Below, piece after piece: positions 59,707-64,000 of a DNA stretch of 64,000 bases (its first letter is position 1; the number at the start of each line of letters is the position of its first letter). Below the pieces are notes generated by a model. It was not told where the DNA came from, did no database searches, and worked only from the letters and a program-made list of their open reading frames with translations. Made by a program: the position numbers and the translations under genes. The DNA is from JAIVJZ01 sp035645695 (GTDB lineage: Bacteria; Acidobacteriota; Blastocatellia; Pyrinomonadales; Pyrinomonadaceae), in contig DASQMC010000016.1 in NCBI GenBank assembly GCA_035645695.1, positions 20,480-84,479 on the forward strand. Reading direction: 5' to 3'.

Positions 59707-61578
59707 TTATTCTGCGCTGCCCGAAGCATCTTCTTGCTTCTCATCACCGGCAACGTCTTTTTCGTCGTTCGTCTCGACCCGGTATTCGGGTGCGGTCGCC
59801 GACGACACCTGCACTTCCGGCGCGGAGACTTCCGTCGCCGAGACCATCGGCGAGATCGGCGAATCGTCCTCCACGGGCGCGTCGCCTTCCTCGGCCTCTT
59901 CCTCTTCGGCCAGGAGCGCCGCGTCGGTCGAGGTCATGTCGGCGGCGGGCGTGATGGTATCGGCGCGCAGGTCACGCCCCGCTTCCTGTAGAGCCAACTC
60001 GTCCGCGGACATCTCTTCGACTTCCGTTCCGGCGACCGGGTCGGCCGACTCATTGGCGAGAACGTCCGGCTCGGCGCGGAACGGCGTGCCGCCGCGCACG
60101 GCCTCGTCGTAACCTTCGGCGGTCATCGCGTCGGAAGGTTCGACTTCGCCCGGATCAATCGTCGGGTCGAGTTCGACGGACGCCGCATGCTGTTCGACGG
60201 TGTCGTCCGCGCCCGCGTCGTCAATGGCTTCGGCGAGTTCTCCGGCGGCGGCTTCGGCTTCCGCTGTACCCGCGCCGTCCGCGCCCGTCTCGCCGCCCTG
60301 TTTGCTGCGCTCGCGCGCGGCCACGACGCGCCCGGCCGAATCGAGAATGGCCTGCGCTTCGTCGAGCGAGATGTCTAGATACTCGGTCAAATCGTCGAGC
60401 GAGGTGGCGGCCAGCGTGTCTATGTCTTCGATGCCGCGTTCGGCGAGCGCGGCGGTGGTGGCCGCGTTCACGCCTTCGAGCGCGGTCAGGGGAACCGCGC
60501 CGCCCGAAGCGATGAGCGCGCCCATCTGCTCTGCGACTTCTTTCTTGAGTTCCTCTTCGCTGCGGATGTCTATGTTCCAGCCGACGAGCTTCGTCGCCAG
60601 CCTGACGTTCTGCCCGCGCTTGCCGATGGCGAGCGACAGTTGATCCTCGTTGACGATCACTTCCATCTGCCTGCGCTCGATGTCCGTGATGCGCACCTGA
60701 TTGACTTTGGCGGGCGACAAAGCGTTCGCCGCGAAGACCGACGGCTCGTCCGACCACTCGATGATGTCTATCTTCTCGCCGCGCAACTCCCTGATGATCG
60801 CCTGCACGCGCGACCCCTTCATGCCGACGCACGCGCCCACCGGGTCAACATCGCGCTCGTTCGAGGCGACGGCGATTTTCGCCCGCTCGCCCGGCTCGCG
60901 CACGGCCGACTTGATGATCACCGTCTCGTCGTAAATTTCCGGCACTTCCATCTCGAACAAACGGCGCAGAAGTTCCGGCGAGGTGCGCGAAACTTCCACC
61001 TGCGGGCCTTTCGCCTCCTTCGCCACGTCGTTAATCACGACGCGGATGCGTTCGCCCTGCCCCCACTGCTCGCCGCGCGACTGCTCTTTGCGATAGAGGA
61101 TCGCCTCGACCGTGCCGAGATCGACGATGATGTCGCCGCGCTCGAATCGCTTGACGTAGCCGTTGACGAGGTCGCCGACCTTGTCGATGTACTGGTCGTA
61201 GACGTTGGCGCGCACCGCATCGCGCACCTTCTGGAAGAGAATTTGTTTGGCCGTCTGCGCCGCGATGCGTCCCATCTCCTCCATCGGCAGGGGCAGTTGC
61301 AACTCGTCGCCCACGTCCACCTCGTCGCCCGCCATCTCGCGCGCCGCTTCGAGCGACAACTCTCTGGCCTCGTTCGTCACCTCTTCGACGACCACTTTCG
61401 AGGCGAACAACTCGATGCCGGCCTCCGAACTCCACTCGACGTAGATTTCCTCGCCCGACTTGAACTGCTTACGCGCCGCCGCGCGCACGGCCTCTTTCAT
61501 CGCCTCGATGACGAGTTCGCGGTCGATGCCGTGTTCTTTGCACAGCGCGTCAATGCTTTGCCCGATGGATGCACTCAT
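59707..61578 (-). CDS. nusA: Transcription termination/antitermination protein NusA
   Basis: 623 residues. N-terminal NusA domain (1-125), S1 domain (about 135-200; GYVKRFERGDIIVDLG) and two KH domains (about 230-345; GACVGMKGSRVQAIIREL, SLAIGKRGQNVRLATKLVGW), then one helix-hairpin-helix repeat (LEGVNAATTAALAERGIEDI). From about residue 420 an acidic, Glu/Ala/Asp-rich tail of some 200 residues follows, far beyond the usual end. NusA modulates pausing, termination and rRNA antitermination. Operon with rimP and infB. Confidence 0.96.
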   Translation of the reverse strand: MSASIGQSIDALCKEHGIDRELVIEAMKEAVRAAARKQFKSGEEIYVEWSSEAGIELFASKVVVEEVTNEARELSLEAAREMAGDEVDVGDELQLPLPMEEMGRIAAQTAKQILFQKVRDAVRANVYDQYIDKVGDLVNGYVKRFERGDIIVDLGTVEAILYRKEQSRGEQWGQGERIRVVINDVAKEAKGPQVEVSRTSPELLRRLFEMEVPEIYDETVIIKSAVREPGERAKIAVASNERDVDPVGACVGMKGSRVQAIIRELRGEKIDIIEWSDEPSVFAANALSPAKVNQVRITDIERRQMEVIVNEDQLSLAIGKRGQNVRLATKLVGWNIDIRSEEELKKEVAEQMGALIASGGAVPLTALEGVNAATTAALAERGIEDIDTLAATSLDDLTEYLDISLDEAQAILDSAGRVVAARERSKQGGETGADGAGTAEAEAAAGELAEAIDDAGADDTVEQHAASVELDPTIDPGEVEPSDAMTAEGYDEAVRGGTPFRAEPDVLANESADPVAGTEVEEMSADELALQEAGRDLRADTITPAADMTSTDAALLAEEEEAEEGDAPVEDDSPISPMVSATEVSAPEVQVSSATAPEYRVETNDEKDVAGDEKQEDASGSAE

Positions 61579-61688
61579 AATTTTAATGGCAGGGTATTGG
61601 ATGCCCGTTCAGGCTCTCGCGTGCGACCGGCTTCCGGCCGCCACTGCATACCCCGCATCTCTTCCTATTCAGTTGTTATTCAGTTGTA

Positions 61689-62213
61689 CTAACTCTGGCC
61701 GCCCTGCTTGGCGGCCTTTTCGCGTTCGGCCGCGATGCGAAACTCTTCTTCCACGTCGATTTCGAGATTGGCTTTGACGACGCTCTCGACCGGCACTTTA
61801 ACGCGCCCGCTCGTGTTGTCGTCGAACACCACCTTGTCGCCTTCGACGCCGACGATGCGGCCTTTGAAGTTGCGCTGGCCGTTGACGGCCTCGCGCGATT
61901 TCATCTTGGCGAGCCGCCCGGCGAAGCGTTCGTAATCCGCGCGCTTGTAGAGGCCGCGTTCGAGTCCGGGCGAGGACACTTCCAGCGTATAGGCCGAATT
62001 CACCCAGTCTTCCACCTCCAGCACCGTCCCGACGTGGTGGCTGACGGTGGCGCAATCCTCGTGCGTCACGCCGCCCGGCTTGTCGATGAAGATGCGCACG
62101 GCCGCGTTTCGCCCGAGCACGCCGATTTCCGTGTGAACATGTTCGAGTCCGTGTTCAACCGCCACGCGCTCGACAATATCGCGAATCCGTCCTTCGATTT
62201 CAGCCGCTTCCAT
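61689..62213 (-). CDS. rimP: Ribosome maturation factor RimP
   Basis: 174 residues of the RimP/YhbC family: VEHGLEHVHTEIGVLGRNAA, VRIFIDKPGGVTHEDCATVS, LEVSSPGLERGLYKRADYER and FAGRLAKMKSREAVNGQRNF, with an SH3-like C-terminal domain (GRVKVPVESVVKANLEI). RimP assists 30S maturation. Directly upstream of nusA, as in most bacteria. Confidence 0.95.
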   Translation of the reverse strand: MEAAEIEGRIRDIVERVAVEHGLEHVHTEIGVLGRNAAVRIFIDKPGGVTHEDCATVSHHVGTVLEVEDWVNSAYTLEVSSPGLERGLYKRADYERFAGRLAKMKSREAVNGQRNFKGRIVGVEGDKVVFDDNTSGRVKVPVESVVKANLEIDVEEEFRIAAEREKAAKQGGQS

Positions 62214-62351
62214 CGCTCGTTTGCCCCGCCCCCCTGATATTCAAAAATGCTTGCGCACAAAATAAAAAGTGGGCGCGAACCCACTGGACAACGCCACCGC
62301 GCTCCGAGCAAGAGACGGATTATAAAGGGAAACGCGAAAAAGGGCAAAAGC

Positions 62352-62483
62352 AGAAGGGGCAAAGACAGGGTAAAGGGTAAGGGGAAAGGGGTAAGGGGAA
62401 AAGCGGGTAAATTCCTCGAACTGCGTCGCGCCGCGCTCGGGGCGGGTTTTAACCTTTCCCCCTTACCCCTTTCCCTTTACCCC
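62352..62483. repeat. Inverted repeat, GGGTAAGGGGAAAGGGGTAAG words
   Basis: Purine arm 62352-62402, 50-base loop, pyrimidine arm 62453-62483. The YqeY stop codon (62477-62479) is in the right arm. Confidence 0.8.
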
Positions 62484-62923
62484 AATTTGGCCTTGACGAT
62501 CTCGCTCACCACGCGCCCGTCGGCCGCGCGCCCGGCGAGACGCGCCTGCGCCGCCCGCATCACCGCGCCCATCTCCTTCATCGAAACCGCGCCCGTTTCC
62601 TCGATGGCGGCGACGACCGCCCGCTCGATCTCCTCGCGCGTCGCGGCTTGCGGCAGATAATCCTCGATCACTTCGATCTCGGCGCGCTCTTTGGCCGCCA
62701 GTTCCGCCCGCCCGCCTTTCTCATACTGTTCGACCGAATCCCGCCGCTGTTTGACGAGCGATTGCAACATCTTCGCCACTTCCTCGTCGGTCAATTCATC
62801 GCCCTTCTCGATCTGGCGGTTCATCATCGCGGCCTTGACCATGCGCAGCGTCGAGAGTCGCGGCGCGTCCTTAGCGCGCATCGCGGCGATCATGTCGTCG
62901 ATAATTCGTTGTTTGAGACTCAT
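62477..62923 (-). CDS. YqeY/GatB C-terminal-like protein
   Basis: 148 residues: SLKQRIIDDMIAAMRAKDAP, RLSTLRMVKAAMMNRQIEKG, EEVAKMLQSLVKQRRDSVEQ, YEKGGRAELAAKERAEIEVI, EDYLPQAATREEIERAV and GAVMRAAQARLAGRAADGR. This is the YqeY/Aim41 domain related to the tRNA-binding tail of GatB. Often next to rpsU or ribosomal genes; function is thought to be linked to tRNA-dependent amidation or translation quality. The last residues come from the repeat. Confidence 0.92.
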   Translation of the reverse strand: MSLKQRIIDDMIAAMRAKDAPRLSTLRMVKAAMMNRQIEKGDELTDEEVAKMLQSLVKQRRDSVEQYEKGGRAELAAKERAEIEVIEDYLPQAATREEIERAVVAAIEETGAVSMKEMGAVMRAAQARLAGRAADGRVVSEIVKAKLG

Positions 62924-63008
62924 AAGTGTAGCCGTCAGCCGTCAGCCGTCAGCTTTCAGCCGGAGGAAAGCCGTGCCGTGGCAGGTTCGTAGTTTAGACC
63001 GGAACGAA

Positions 63009-63077
63009 GTTCATAAAGCTAGGTGCGAACATAGTTCGTAAATTCAGGTGCGAACATGGTTCGTAAAGTTGAGCATG
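63009..63077. repeat. 25-bp direct tandem repeat
   Basis: Three successive copies (63009-63033, 63034-63058, 63059-63077 truncated) of a unit beginning GTTCRTAAA and ending AGGTGCGAACAT. At each junction GCGAAC and GTTCG(T) form a short palindrome. No unique spacers, so not a CRISPR array. Confidence 0.8.
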
Positions 63078-63083
63078 CGGCGA

Positions 63084-64000
<917 letters not shown>

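Noticed and set aside
63009..63077. CRISPR array
   Set aside because: The 25-bp copies follow each other directly without spacers, and no cas gene is present.

Overview
The window reads as chromosomal DNA of a GC-rich Gram-negative bacterium, most likely an Acidobacteriota of the Blastocatellia/Pyrinomonadales type. This is inferred from the high GC, the Hfq-like protein with a long Gly/Pro/Ser-rich N-terminal extension, the paired M16 peptidases, the DUF885 lipoprotein and other secreted families, and the general gene style. No rRNA or tRNA gene is visible to confirm it.

Layout. 1-7034 is the end of the division/cell-wall cluster on the plus strand (murG tail, murC, murB, ftsQ, ftsA, ftsZ), with a small four-helix-bundle gene inserted between murG and murC. 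7412-25 kb is mainly plus-strand housekeeping and secreted proteins: Hfq-like, PdxA, two receiver-domain proteins, a GspG-tail protein, ValS, NadC, XdhC-type maturation factors, an MFS exporter and a VIT/vWA protein. On the minus strand lie a TMEM175-like channel and an NTF2-like protein. 25-37.5 kb holds secreted or envelope proteases (DUF885, an active plus an inactive M16 protein, a CtpA-type S41 protease) and small metabolic enzymes.

37.9-44 kb is an accessory module. A leftward operon (coiled-coil protein, SWIM zinc finger-Rad52 annealing protein, HTH protein) is divergent from an XRE repressor gene, with a perfect palindromic operator on the leftward promoter. It is followed by HicBA, a Uma2 nuclease, an ImmA-like protein and a DnaG-like primase. 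44-48.9 kb has a GAF-SpoIIE phosphatase, PilT and a HEYVH metalloprotease-like protein. 48.9-64 kb is a long minus-strand run of core genes: uvrA tail, yqeY, rimP, nusA, infB, rbfA, a DHH phosphoesterase, accD, folC, a Nudix enzyme, a CPBP protease and a carotenoid-type FAD oxidoreductase.

The most striking non-coding feature is a dense population of intergenic inverted-repeat elements, roughly one per 3 kb. Each has two arms built from short tandem words (GTGAGCAGTAAGCAGT, GGGGAAAGGGGTAAAGG, GATGAAGTAGGAACGATGAA, TCTGCGGTGGTGAGTGC and others) around a loop. The same word families recur at distant loci. Most elements begin right at a stop codon, and several supply the last codons of core proteins (MurG, PdxA, RbfA, UvrA, an XdhC-type protein). 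One carries the four-helix-bundle gene in its loop, which suggests a mobile stem-loop family with an ORF-bearing and many ORF-less members. The window also holds two MITE-like elements, a 25-bp tandem repeat, several intrinsic terminators and one orphan plus-strand terminator that may end an unannotated small RNA.
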